From JAWLFI01 sp964627995 (GTDB taxonomy: Bacteria; Bacteroidota; Bacteroidia; Chitinophagales; Saprospiraceae): DNA of 37,725 nucleotides. Position 1 is the first letter of the stretch, and every line of letters starts with the position of its first letter. Below the pieces are notes generated by a model that did not search any database, had not been told where the DNA came from, and saw nothing but the letters and a program-made list of their open reading frames with translations. Position numbers and translations under genes: made by a program. This document shows positions 1 to 6,980 of the stretch, in pieces. The stretch covers positions 1 through 37,725 of the forward strand of contig CAZVLN010000021.1 in NCBI GenBank assembly GCA_964627995.1, in the 5' to 3' direction.

Positions 1-3
1 GGG

Positions 4-31
4 GTAGAGACGTACGGCCCTACGTCTCTAC
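4..31. repeat. REP-like perfect palindrome
   Basis: Two perfect 11-base arms (GTAGAGACGTA at 4-14 and TACGTCTCTAC at 21-31) enclose a 6-base loop, so the single strand would form a strong hairpin. No T-tract follows, so it does not look like an intrinsic terminator. Intergenic palindromes with a GTAGAGACG...CGTCTCTAC core are, from memory, common dispersed repeats in several bacterial phyla, including Bacteroidota and cyanobacteria. Only one copy lies in this window, so its repeat status is inferred. The gene to its left is outside the window. Confidence 0.5.
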
Positions 32-154
32 AATAATACAAACCACCAAAAACCCCAACCTATTCATCCACCTCTTGCTTTTTAGGCTGCCCTGTATCAT
101 GCAATTAGATAAATTCAGTACCTTACTGACCATAGTACAGCATGAGTTATCAAA

Positions 155-1261
155 ATGGATTCAGCAGACGAAAATACTACCACAACTCAGCATTGCACAA
201 ACTGCAAAGCACCATTACTCCGGGATGCAAACTACTGCCAGCAGTGTGGACAGCGTAAAAGGGAGGTGAAATGGTCATTTCGCGGGTTTTTAGGGGATCT
301 TTTTGAGCATTATTTAGCCCTTGACACGAAAATCGGTCATACTTTATATCCGTTTTTCTTTAAACCCGGGCAGCTCACACTGGAGTACATTACCGGCAGG
401 CGAGCCCATTATGTTCAACCCATACGGCTTTACCTGTTTAGCAGTATTGTGTTTTTCTTTCTGCTAGCCTTATTGGGAAGTGAACTTGATTTGCAGCAAG
501 TGTCTGCCTTTAATAGTAATGAACCTGAAGACGTTGAATGGACTTGGGGACAGTCTCAAGACTCTTTCCTGTATTCCTTGCCAGGCATTTCAAACCCGAG
601 ACCTATTTGGACTCCTCAAAATTCTACGGTTTTACTATCGCCTAAAGATAAGTCCCGAAACACCCCCACCGATATTGATTTGGAAATATCCACTGATGGG
701 GAAATGGGTACCTCACTAGACAGTATCATACATTTGGCCAATGACCTCACACTTACGCCTGAAGAGGTGGTGGAAAAATCTCGTATTTCCAAATCAGATT
801 TGAGCCCTACAGAGCGACAAATATTTATTCGTTTGGTGCGCATTTGGCGAACAAGCGTAGGAGATATTTATCAACTGATTGTTCGCAATATTCCTTTCAT
901 GATGTTTCTTTTGGTACCGCTATTTGCTCTGTTGCTAAAACTGGCTTACTTCCGTCGAAAAAACTGGCTCGTTCTCCACCACATTGTTCACAGCCTTCAT
1001 CTTCATAGCTTCTTCTATCTTTTAGGTGCGTTTGTACTATTAATATTTTTGATTCCAGGCATCCCATCTATCATTCAGCAAATCGTCCTTATCGGTTCCA
1101 TTTTTTGGTTGATCGGCTATGGGTGGCAATCACTCCGCAGAGTTTATGGACGATCTATTACCAAGACCAGCATTACTTTCTTATTTATAGTGGGCTTATA
1201 TTTCTTTTTAGTTTTGATCTCTTTGATTACAGAGATTTTACTTTCTTTATTTTTCATATAA
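155..1261 (+). CDS. DUF3667 zinc-ribbon integral membrane protein
   Basis: A 368-residue protein of the DUF3667 family, whose function is unknown. The N-terminus carries a zinc ribbon with CxxC pairs at about residues 14-17 and 28-31, followed by a conserved block (FLGDLFEHYLALDTKIGHTL, then a PGQLTLEYITGRR stretch) typical of the family. Hydrophobic segments lie at about 88-108, 244-266, 280-300, 305-325 and 340-365. The first is separated from the rest by a polar region of about 135 residues, rich in Ser/Thr and acidic residues, which is probably extracytoplasmic. The ATG at 155 is preferred because it gives the complete ribbon. No operon partner is visible: 448 bases follow before the next gene. 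The family assignment is good; no biochemical role can be given. Confidence 0.85.
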   Translation: MDSADENTTTTQHCTNCKAPLLRDANYCQQCGQRKREVKWSFRGFLGDLFEHYLALDTKIGHTLYPFFFKPGQLTLEYITGRRAHYVQPIRLYLFSSIVFFFLLALLGSELDLQQVSAFNSNEPEDVEWTWGQSQDSFLYSLPGISNPRPIWTPQNSTVLLSPKDKSRNTPTDIDLEISTDGEMGTSLDSIIHLANDLTLTPEEVVEKSRISKSDLSPTERQIFIRLVRIWRTSVGDIYQLIVRNIPFMMFLLVPLFALLLKLAYFRRKNWLVLHHIVHSLHLHSFFYLLGAFVLLIFLIPGIPSIIQQIVLIGSIFWLIGYGWQSLRRVYGRSITKTSITFLFIVGLYFFLVLISLITEILLSLFFI

Positions 1262-1681
1262 GTATTGTAAGGGCTTTTTTTATTTTTAACTAAATCGCCA
1301 TGGCACTACAACTTACTTCTTTCAGTCTGATTAAGATTCTGAGACTTAGAGCCTACTTGCGTTGAGCTTGCTGCGGCATTTATTTCGTTGGGATGAAAGA
1401 CGCCATGCTAACTTCAAGTAAACTTATCAAGCGCCCCATTAAAACTATAGAGGAACCACTACAATTCTATTCCATTAGACAGGCAAGAGTTTTTATAAAA
1501 TGTTATCCATCAGTTAATAAGCCAGGCATTGAAGTTTACCTCCCGAAGAATATTCTCCCCAAAATGATCCGTTTTCCCTTTTCCGCCAAATTGGGATAAA
1601 AATAGAAATTCATAGCTGTCATTATATGGTTCCTCAAATGCACTAATTAGAAAAAGCTACGTTCATGACCTGGCACAAATA
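1262..1681. other. Intergenic stretch without a recognisable gene
   Basis: About 420 AT-rich bases between the DUF3667 gene and the SDR gene. A 68-codon open frame on the + strand (1393-1599) resembles no family I know and has no ribosome site or partner, so I do not call it. I see no hairpin terminator, tRNA or repeat here. Confidence 0.5.
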
Positions 1682-1696
1682 ATGAACAAAGTTCAT
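1682..1696. promoter_or_regulatory. Short palindrome upstream of the SDR gene
   Basis: A perfect inverted repeat, ATGAAC-AAA-GTTCAT, ends 13 bases before the ATG at 1710. Its size and position would suit a dimeric regulator's operator, and it overlaps the place where the -7 region should lie. The following TAACTTG is one base short of the TAnnTTTG box. The palindrome is seen directly; a regulatory role is inferred. Confidence 0.3.
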
Positions 1697-1709
1697 TTTA
1701 ACTTGTAAA

Positions 1710-2519
1710 ATGAGTATGTGTGCAAAACAAAAATCGGAATCAACTAGCTGCGACCTGGCGATTATAGGTTTGGGTTGGCTAGGCGAAGCGGCTGCACTCC
1801 GGCTCAAAAGCCGGGGGTATTCCCTTTGGGGAACCGTTCGGACCTATAAAAAAGCAAAAGCCTTGCAATCAAAAGGCCTTTTTACCTACGTATTACGCCT
1901 TCCTGATCGCTCAGCCTCATTGCCTGGTCTCAACCCTCGCGTTTTAATCTATACCCTACCGCCCCGGGGAGGACAGGAGCGATCTGAACAGATGATCCAG
2001 GATGCTATTCGAATGGCCGAACAGGCTTCTGTGGAAGCAGCTATTTATATCAGTTCGACCTCCGTCTATACTTCTCAGGAAGGATGGGTCGATGAATCCG
2101 ATGCACAAGATGTTGAATCGCGGCATTCCGGAGCACGAATGAAACGCTTAGAAGATCAATGGGGGACGGCTTCCTTCCCAACTACGGTCTTGAGACTCGG
2201 TGGACTCTTTGGGCCGAACCGTGAACCCGGACGATTTATGAAAAATCGCGAAATTTCCAATCCGAATCAGTATGTAAATATGACGGAACAAAAGGATGCC
2301 GTTACTGCCATTTATCGAGTACTAGAGCTCGATCTGTGGGGAAAGACACTAAATATTGTGAGCAATAATTATGAGAAACGCGCTGAATTTTATGGGTCGA
2401 GGATTGACCAGCCCCAGTTTGGTGAAGAAGCAGAAAGCAACGGTAAGCGCGTTTCCACGGCGCAAGCGCGAAAATGGTTAGGAATTGATTTTTTAGCTCC
2501 CGCTCCTGAAGAGACCTGA
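1710..2519 (+). CDS. YeeZ-like extended SDR, NAD(P)-binding
   Basis: A 269-residue protein with an N-terminal Rossmann fold: the glycine motif GLGWLGEAAA lies at about residues 20-29 after the strand DLAII. It is followed by a stretch resembling the substrate-binding half of short-chain nucleotide-sugar epimerase-like proteins (ISSTSVYTSQEGWVDE, then VLRLGGLFGPNREPGRF). This layout matches the YeeZ/SDR-a family, in which the full YxxxK catalytic pair is not always kept. A Tyr is present in the SSTSVY motif, but I see no clear YxxxK, so catalysis is uncertain. The N-terminus is given as MSMCAKQKS; a start at the second Met would remove only two residues. It lies 85 bases upstream of yicC in the same direction and may be co-transcribed with it. 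Substrate unknown. Confidence 0.75.
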   Translation: MSMCAKQKSESTSCDLAIIGLGWLGEAAALRLKSRGYSLWGTVRTYKKAKALQSKGLFTYVLRLPDRSASLPGLNPRVLIYTLPPRGGQERSEQMIQDAIRMAEQASVEAAIYISSTSVYTSQEGWVDESDAQDVESRHSGARMKRLEDQWGTASFPTTVLRLGGLFGPNREPGRFMKNREISNPNQYVNMTEQKDAVTAIYRVLELDLWGKTLNIVSNNYEKRAEFYGSRIDQPQFGEEAESNGKRVSTAQARKWLGIDFLAPAPEET

Positions 2520-2604
2520 CTACAAGTATCAGTTAAACAGACGAGAAGAAAAATTCGGTCGCCTGCTAGTGGAATGCTATCTTTAGGGGATAAAAAAGAG
2601 AAGT

Positions 2605-3477
2605 ATGGTATTGTCCATGACTGGATACGGAAAAGGTGAAGTCACTTGGGAGGAAGGAAAATTGATTGTTGAGTTACGTTCACTCAACAGCAAAAGCTTT
2701 GATTTGCGCTGTCGACTTCCACAGCTTTTCAAAGAACAAGAAATGGCGTTTCGTCGTCGGGTTCGGGAAGTTGGAATGCGCGGAAAATTTAATCTCAGCT
2801 TACATCTGCAAGGGGTTCCCGAGCAGACGAATGAAATTGATACGCAACAATTTCGTCGATATTTTCTACAAGTTCAAGACCTCGGTAGAGATCTGAATTT
2901 TAACACTTCTGATGCGGCTTCTGCACTTTTACAAATTCCTGAAATTCTCATAAATGCGACAGAGACACTAACAGAAAGTCAAATTCAACGTTCTAAAGAA
3001 GCCCTGAATGAGGCCCTACAGCAACTTCAATCCTTTCGCGAGGAAGAAGGTCGAGTGACGGCTGATGATCTAAAAAGTCACGTACAAACTATTCTCGATC
3101 TGCTGCACGACATAGAGCCTTTTGAAGAAAAAAGAAATCTTGAAGTTCGGGAACGTTTGGGACAAAAATTAAAGGACCGGTTCGATAAAGGTGAAATTGA
3201 CCCGCATCGTTTTGAAGAAGAAGTATTATATTATCTAGACAAGCTTGACATTTCGGAAGAAAAGGTGCGCTTAGAGCAGCACTGCAAATACTTTTTGGAG
3301 CAATTTGATAGCACTGAACAGGAAATGGGGAAAAAGCTGAATTTTATCAGCCAGGAAATGGGCCGCGAAATAAATACACTGGGATCAAAAGCCCAGTACT
3401 TCCAAATTCAGCAACGGGTCGTACAGATGAAAGACAGCCTGGAAAAAATCAAAGAACAAGTTGCTAATATCGTATGA
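2605..3477 (+). CDS. yicC: YicC family protein (putative endoribonuclease)
   Basis: A 290-residue YicC homologue at the family's usual length. The N-terminus MVLSMTGYGKGEV and the following ELRSLNSKSFDLRCRLP are the family signature. The C-terminal DUF1732 part contains EVLYYLDKLDISEEKVRLEQH and ends in the conserved GREINTLGSKAQ block. In E. coli, YicC is reported to be an endoribonuclease acting on a small RNA; the function in Bacteroidota is not established. The middle (about residues 130-190) is rich in charged heptads and probably helical. The stop overlaps the gmk start by 4 bases (ATGA), which indicates translational coupling. A yicC-gmk pairing is widespread in bacteria and supports both calls. 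Confidence 0.93.
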   Translation: MVLSMTGYGKGEVTWEEGKLIVELRSLNSKSFDLRCRLPQLFKEQEMAFRRRVREVGMRGKFNLSLHLQGVPEQTNEIDTQQFRRYFLQVQDLGRDLNFNTSDAASALLQIPEILINATETLTESQIQRSKEALNEALQQLQSFREEEGRVTADDLKSHVQTILDLLHDIEPFEEKRNLEVRERLGQKLKDRFDKGEIDPHRFEEEVLYYLDKLDISEEKVRLEQHCKYFLEQFDSTEQEMGKKLNFISQEMGREINTLGSKAQYFQIQQRVVQMKDSLEKIKEQVANIV

Positions 3478-4052
3478 GTTCTACAAAAAAAATGGTTTTG
3501 TTGACGGCACCGTCAGGCGCAGGGAAAACAACAATTGCCCGGCGCCTCATGAAGGCTTTCCCGTTTCTTACTTTTTCCATTTCAGCGACAACGCGCCCGC
3601 CGCGTCCCAATGAAAAGCATGGCGAAGACTACTATTTTTATAGCGACGCTAAATTTAGTAAGCTTGTTGAAGAAGGCGCTTTTATAGAGTATGAGGAAGT
3701 ATATCCCGGCAAATACTACGGAACCTTACAAAAATCAGTCGATCGCATCTGGCAGAAAGGCTTGACTATTCTATTTGATTTAGATGTCAAAGGAGCTCGC
3801 AACCTTAAGTCAATTTTCGGTGATCGTTGCTTATCCTTGTTTATAGAACCGGAATCTCTGGCCGTTTTGGAAGAGCGACTCAAGAAAAGACGAACTGAAA
3901 CAGAACAGACCCTGGCTCTCCGCCTAAAACGCGCAGAATTTGAACTCAACCAAAGTGATTTTTTTGATTATAGTATCGTCAATAAAGACCTGGACGTCGC
4001 AGTAGCTGAAGCCAGAGATCGAGTGCTTGAATTTATGGAGGTATACGATTAA
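3474..4052 (+). CDS. gmk: Guanylate kinase
   Basis: A 192-residue guanylate kinase, which phosphorylates GMP to GDP with ATP in cytoplasmic purine-nucleotide synthesis. The P-loop APSGAGKTTI lies at about residues 12-21. The GMP-binding segment (SISATTRPPRPNEKHGEDYYF) and FIEYEEVYPGKYYGT are intact, and the lid Arg-rich stretch RLKKRRTETEQTLALRL lies near residues 137-153. Length and motifs are normal. The start overlaps the yicC stop by 4 bases. The stop overlaps the stop of the convergent porin gene by 4 bases, leaving no room for a classical terminator between the two. Confidence 0.96.
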   Translation: MSSTKKMVLLTAPSGAGKTTIARRLMKAFPFLTFSISATTRPPRPNEKHGEDYYFYSDAKFSKLVEEGAFIEYEEVYPGKYYGTLQKSVDRIWQKGLTILFDLDVKGARNLKSIFGDRCLSLFIEPESLAVLEERLKKRRTETEQTLALRLKRAEFELNQSDFFDYSIVNKDLDVAVAEARDRVLEFMEVYD

Positions 4053-5440
4053 AAGCGGTAATCGGCGATCACACTAAAGTGCCACATGTCGACCCGATTG
4101 ATACTGAGTTTAGGGTCGAGAGGTTCACTAGCCGTATCTCCTTTATACAATACCAAACCGGCCAGTGTAAACCCATCAAAAGGAAATGAAAAATCGTAAT
4201 CCAAGCGGCCTGCCAAATGATAATAAGAAGGCATAGCATATTTGTTTAGGCTCGCTTCTTGGGGGTCGGGAAGGATCACGTAGCCCGCGCCTAGCATAGG
4301 TCTAATCTTATCCTCTAAGAAGGTGCCTTCCCACTTTATAGATTGGGCAAACACATTACCTGATCCTTCGAATCTTTCTCTGGGTAAGGTAGCCCAAAAA
4401 CGTTCGCGTCCCCATTCTCGGGGAAACAAAAACCGCCCCGTTTCGGCAATGTAAAGGGTATTATAGCTCCAGTGATTATGGTCTGTTTCCAATCCAATGG
4501 TGGTCCCTACAGACCAGGTCTGTTCCCCATCTTGAATATAAGCCATAGAGGGATCAGGATTGCCCCCTTCTTGAACTTGCTGTTGAAAAAAGCCCTGTAC
4601 ACCTAGAAAAACTGTTGCTGTCTTAGGTAGCGGATGATTGTATAAAGCATCTGCATACGAAAGGTGAAATAAATTCTCAGCATAATAATGATAGGACTGC
4701 ATTTCCCAGCGGGAAGTTTCCCATTCCCCACCTAAGATAAAAATACCTTTACTCTTGGTGTTGCCCTTATATCGAGAGGCATTCCCATCTACGTTTTGGC
4801 CAAAGGAGTAGAGTCCCAGAGAGGACTCAATACTATACCAATTCACTGTTCCACGCGGCGTTACGCTATATAGCCATCCTGCTTCCAGACGGAAAGCCTC
4901 ATCGTTCCACTCAGTCCAAAGACCTGAAAAGATATTCGGTCGCATCCGGTTATCCTGACTATTGAGGAAAGGTGTTTCAATATCCTGACGGCCCGCAATT
5001 ATATCCCATTTGTTTCTTCTGTACCGAATAAATAACTCTTCCAAACGATCCAAATCGGTCCGATTTTCGGGATCCTCCAAATCAAACAAGGCTTTTTCAT
5101 ATCGATTTCCTCCACCTGATATAGGGTCGGTATAATCTAAGTGATGGTCCCACAGTTGAAAAATAAAAAAGCCCGAAAACCCAAAGCTTAACCCCTTCCA
5201 CTCCGGACTGACATACCCTAAGCCAGCACCAGCAGCCCAGGCTCCAAAGTCACTTATTGCCCCTTCATTTACCGTTCCCATAACGTAAGTTCGAGCGTGA
5301 AAATGAAAATGGCCACCCTCAAAAAATCCTGATGTCGTATCCAGGGGAACAAATTCATGCCGAATATCCTGCCCCCAGACAGCAGTCTGTCCTATCCATC
5401 CAGCAATAACCATGATAAGTATGTATTTCCCTATCTGCAT
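4049..5440 (-). CDS. Outer-membrane porin, OprD-like beta-barrel
   Basis: A 463-residue outer-membrane protein. It starts MQIGKYILIMVIAGWIGQ, a signal peptide likely cleaved after AVWG-Q. The mature part has alternating aromatic/polar beta-strand texture and ends in a C-terminal Phe (IADYRF), as barrel proteins do. The motif RRNKWDIIAGRQDIETPFLN near residues 150-170, with DNRMRPNIFSG after it, is characteristic of OprD-family porins. The substrate cannot be read from sequence. An in-frame ATG 63 bases upstream (5503) is rejected because the extra codons are the hairpin and T-tract of the peroxiredoxin terminator. The ATG at 5440 also gives a proper signal peptide and has AGGA a few bases ahead. 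It is convergent with gmk, overlapping its stop. Confidence 0.8.
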   Translation of the reverse strand: MQIGKYILIMVIAGWIGQTAVWGQDIRHEFVPLDTTSGFFEGGHFHFHARTYVMGTVNEGAISDFGAWAAGAGLGYVSPEWKGLSFGFSGFFIFQLWDHHLDYTDPISGGGNRYEKALFDLEDPENRTDLDRLEELFIRYRRNKWDIIAGRQDIETPFLNSQDNRMRPNIFSGLWTEWNDEAFRLEAGWLYSVTPRGTVNWYSIESSLGLYSFGQNVDGNASRYKGNTKSKGIFILGGEWETSRWEMQSYHYYAENLFHLSYADALYNHPLPKTATVFLGVQGFFQQQVQEGGNPDPSMAYIQDGEQTWSVGTTIGLETDHNHWSYNTLYIAETGRFLFPREWGRERFWATLPRERFEGSGNVFAQSIKWEGTFLEDKIRPMLGAGYVILPDPQEASLNKYAMPSYYHLAGRLDYDFSFPFDGFTLAGLVLYKGDTASEPLDPKLSINRVDMWHFSVIADYRF

Positions 5441-5459
5441 TAGTTCCTGATTTTTGAAT

Positions 5460-5497
5460 AAAAAAAAAGAGGGCAGAGCTCTAATTTTGCTCTGCCC
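5460..5497 (-). terminator. Intrinsic terminator of the peroxiredoxin gene
   Basis: On the - strand, a perfect 9-bp stem (GGGCAGAGC pairing with GCTCTGCCC) closes a 9-base loop and is followed, after two bases, by a run of nine T. It starts 15 bases past the peroxiredoxin stop. It also sits just upstream of the porin start, so the porin needs its own promoter or read-through. Confidence 0.92.
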
Positions 5498-5511
5498 TTT
5501 CAACTTAAAAT

Positions 5512-6174
5512 CTATATAGACTTTTTAGCGAGATAAAAATCTTGCATATCGTAATCGCTAGCTTCGCGTTCTTGCATGTCAGCCACTGTCTTTGGTGGAG
5601 GCACGATCACCTGATCGCCAGGTCTCCAATCTAAAGGCATAGCTACACTGTGCTCATCTGCTGTCTGCAAGGCCACTAAAGCTCTCTTGATCTCATCCAT
5701 GTTTCGACCTACATTAAGCGGGTAATACATGATGAGTCGTATCGTACCTTTGGGATCAATAAAGAAGACAGCGCGAACCGCGGCTGTTTCACTTTCACCG
5801 GGTTGTAACATGCCATATTTTTTGGATACGTTCATGTCAATATCAGCGATAATGGGGAACTCGAATAAAATCCCACTATTTTTCTGCACGTTATTTACCC
5901 AGGCAATATGCGCATGAATACTATCGATACTCAAGCCTATTAATTTGGTCTTGTGTTCATCAAAAAACTCCTGTTCGACGGCAAAGCCACTCATTTCTGT
6001 TGTGCACACCGGCGTGAAGTCCGCTGGGTGTGAGAATAATATCGTCCACGAATCTTTGATGTAATCGGAAAACTGTATGTGACCTGTTGTCGTGTCGGCT
6101 TTAAAGTCAGGAGCAGGATCCCCGATCCGAGGCATCGTTATTTGCTCTGTCTGATTTTCATTTGTTTTGTCCAT
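5512..6174 (-). CDS. 1-Cys peroxiredoxin (Prx6 type)
   Basis: A 220-residue peroxiredoxin that reduces H2O2 and organic hydroperoxides in the cytoplasm. The active-site motif SHPADFTPVCTTE puts the peroxidatic Cys at residue 57, with the conserved Thr and Pro before it. I see no other Cys in the protein, so it is a 1-Cys enzyme that must use an external thiol. The long C-terminal arm (PLNVGRNMDEIKRAL, then DWRPGDQVIVPPP) is diagnostic of the Prx6/AhpC-TSA subfamily. A start at Met14 (6135, MPRIGDPAPDF) is possible; the longer form is kept because nothing rules it out. The rhodanese gene lies 84 bases upstream in the same direction, the gap being almost filled by a hexanucleotide repeat. A strong terminator follows, so the two genes probably form one transcription unit. 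Confidence 0.93.
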   Translation of the reverse strand: MDKTNENQTEQITMPRIGDPAPDFKADTTTGHIQFSDYIKDSWTILFSHPADFTPVCTTEMSGFAVEQEFFDEHKTKLIGLSIDSIHAHIAWVNNVQKNSGILFEFPIIADIDMNVSKKYGMLQPGESETAAVRAVFFIDPKGTIRLIMYYPLNVGRNMDEIKRALVALQTADEHSVAMPLDWRPGDQVIVPPPKTVADMQEREASDYDMQDFYLAKKSI

Positions 6175-6187
6175 AATATTTTGAATT

Positions 6188-6259
6188 TGAGATTAAGGTT
6201 AAGATTAAGGTTAAGGTTAAGGTTAAGGTTAAGATTGAGATTGAGATTGAGATTAAGAT
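6188..6259. repeat. Twelve-unit hexanucleotide tandem repeat
   Basis: Twelve uninterrupted 6-base units of the form TRAGRT on the + strand: five TAAGGT, three TAAGAT and four TGAGAT. The variants occur partly in blocks (four TAAGGT in a row, three TGAGAT in a row), as expected from slippage and unit duplication. The array abuts the rhodanese stop codon and ends 13 bases before the peroxiredoxin start, so it forms nearly the whole intercistronic spacer. Changes of one unit would move the two genes by 6 bases without affecting either reading frame. Confidence 0.95.
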
Positions 6260-6600
6260 TATCGCTCTACGGGGCCATTCCAATAGTTTAGGCCACCTTG
6301 CAGGTTATATACCTTTTTAAAGCCGGCATCCCCCAACTGCTGAGCGGCCATTCCACTTCTATTACCAGACCGGCAATACAATAGAATGGTTTTGTCCCTG
6401 GGCAGTTTCATTAACTGCTCCTGAGCTTTCCCAGACATGAGATTAATAAGTTTAGCACCTGGAATATGTCCCTGACGATATTCCATTTCAGAACGTACAT
6501 CAATAATCTGCGCATCTTTCGTCTCTTGCATGTGCTGCTGAAAGCCCGCAGCATTTATGTCTTGATAGGTTTTAGTTTTCGTATTAAATAATCCGAACAT
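6259..6600 (-). CDS. Single-domain rhodanese-like sulfurtransferase
   Basis: A 113-residue cytoplasmic rhodanese domain. The active-site loop LLYCRSGNRSG holds the catalytic Cys, which would carry a persulfide, at about residue 75. The earlier IIDVRSEMEYRQGHIPGA and the closing VYNLQGGLNYW are the standard flanking motifs. A longer frame could start at 6627, but that ATG lies on the -7 promoter box (6625-6632); the ATG at 6600 is therefore chosen. The gene is the first of a two-gene unit with the 1-Cys peroxiredoxin. A Crp/Fnr-like box lies upstream. Sulfur transfer or persulfide handling is the likely role; the physiological acceptor is unknown. Confidence 0.88.
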   Translation of the reverse strand: MFGLFNTKTKTYQDINAAGFQQHMQETKDAQIIDVRSEMEYRQGHIPGAKLINLMSGKAQEQLMKLPRDKTILLYCRSGNRSGMAAQQLGDAGFKKVYNLQGGLNYWNGPVER

Positions 6601-6624
6601 GGTGTATTTTTTTTGATTGTGATA

Positions 6625-6669
6625 CAAAGATAGGATCCGTCAGAGGCGTCTACAGTGATAAAAGTTACA
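6625..6669 (-). promoter_or_regulatory. Rhodanese promoter with Crp/Fnr-like box
   Basis: On the - strand, TATCTTTG (6632-6625) fits the Bacteroidota -7 box TAnnTTTG exactly. No TTTG -33 element is found at the usual distance. Instead a 16-base imperfect palindrome, TGTAA-CTTTTA-TCACT (6654-6669), is centred 36.5 bases upstream of the last base of the -7 box, about -42 from the expected start of transcription. That is the class II activator position for Crp/Fnr-family proteins. The same palindrome type occurs at 9434-9449 and 13100-13115. Inference from motif and spacing only. Confidence 0.5.
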
Positions 6670-6910
6670 AGCGCAGCTTTCAAATGTAAATGGAGCTGTC
6701 TTTGCAAAAGTATCCAACCCCACTCAATGGATCACATCAATACACCAGCGACCCAATGGCACGGCTGCACTCTATTAAATGTCGATAGATAGGATACTAC
6801 CGGCTTAAAACGGACAGAAAGAATTGGTTTACGTCCAGACAGGTATTGACAAACAGCCTAAGTGAGGTAGATTTGAATAGAAGGCCACAAATTTTAAAAT
6901 TCCTTAGTGA
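6670..6910. other. Intergenic stretch without a recognisable gene
   Basis: About 240 bases between the rhodanese promoter and the terminator of the aldehyde dehydrogenase gene. I see no open frame with recognisable content, no repeat and no RNA gene. Confidence 0.5.
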
Positions 6911-6946
6911 TTAAAATAAAAACAGCCAGACATTTTCGCCTGGCTG
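6911..6946 (-). terminator. Intrinsic terminator of the aldehyde dehydrogenase gene
   Basis: On the - strand, CAGCCAG pairs with CTGGCTG around a 10-base loop and is followed by a T-rich run interrupted by single A residues. It begins 34 bases beyond the dehydrogenase stop codon. Confidence 0.8.
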
Positions 6947-6980
6947 CTACATTTGATATACTAAATGCGATTACTCGAAC

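Noticed and set aside
1393..1599. 68-codon open frame on the + strand between the DUF3667 and SDR genes
   Set aside because: No recognisable family, no signal peptide or membrane segment, no ribosome site or neighbour support; likely chance.
6079..6291. + strand frame encoding a Leu-Arg dipeptide repeat
   Set aside because: It is only the translation of the hexanucleotide repeat and the antisense of the peroxiredoxin 5' end; no start context or homology.
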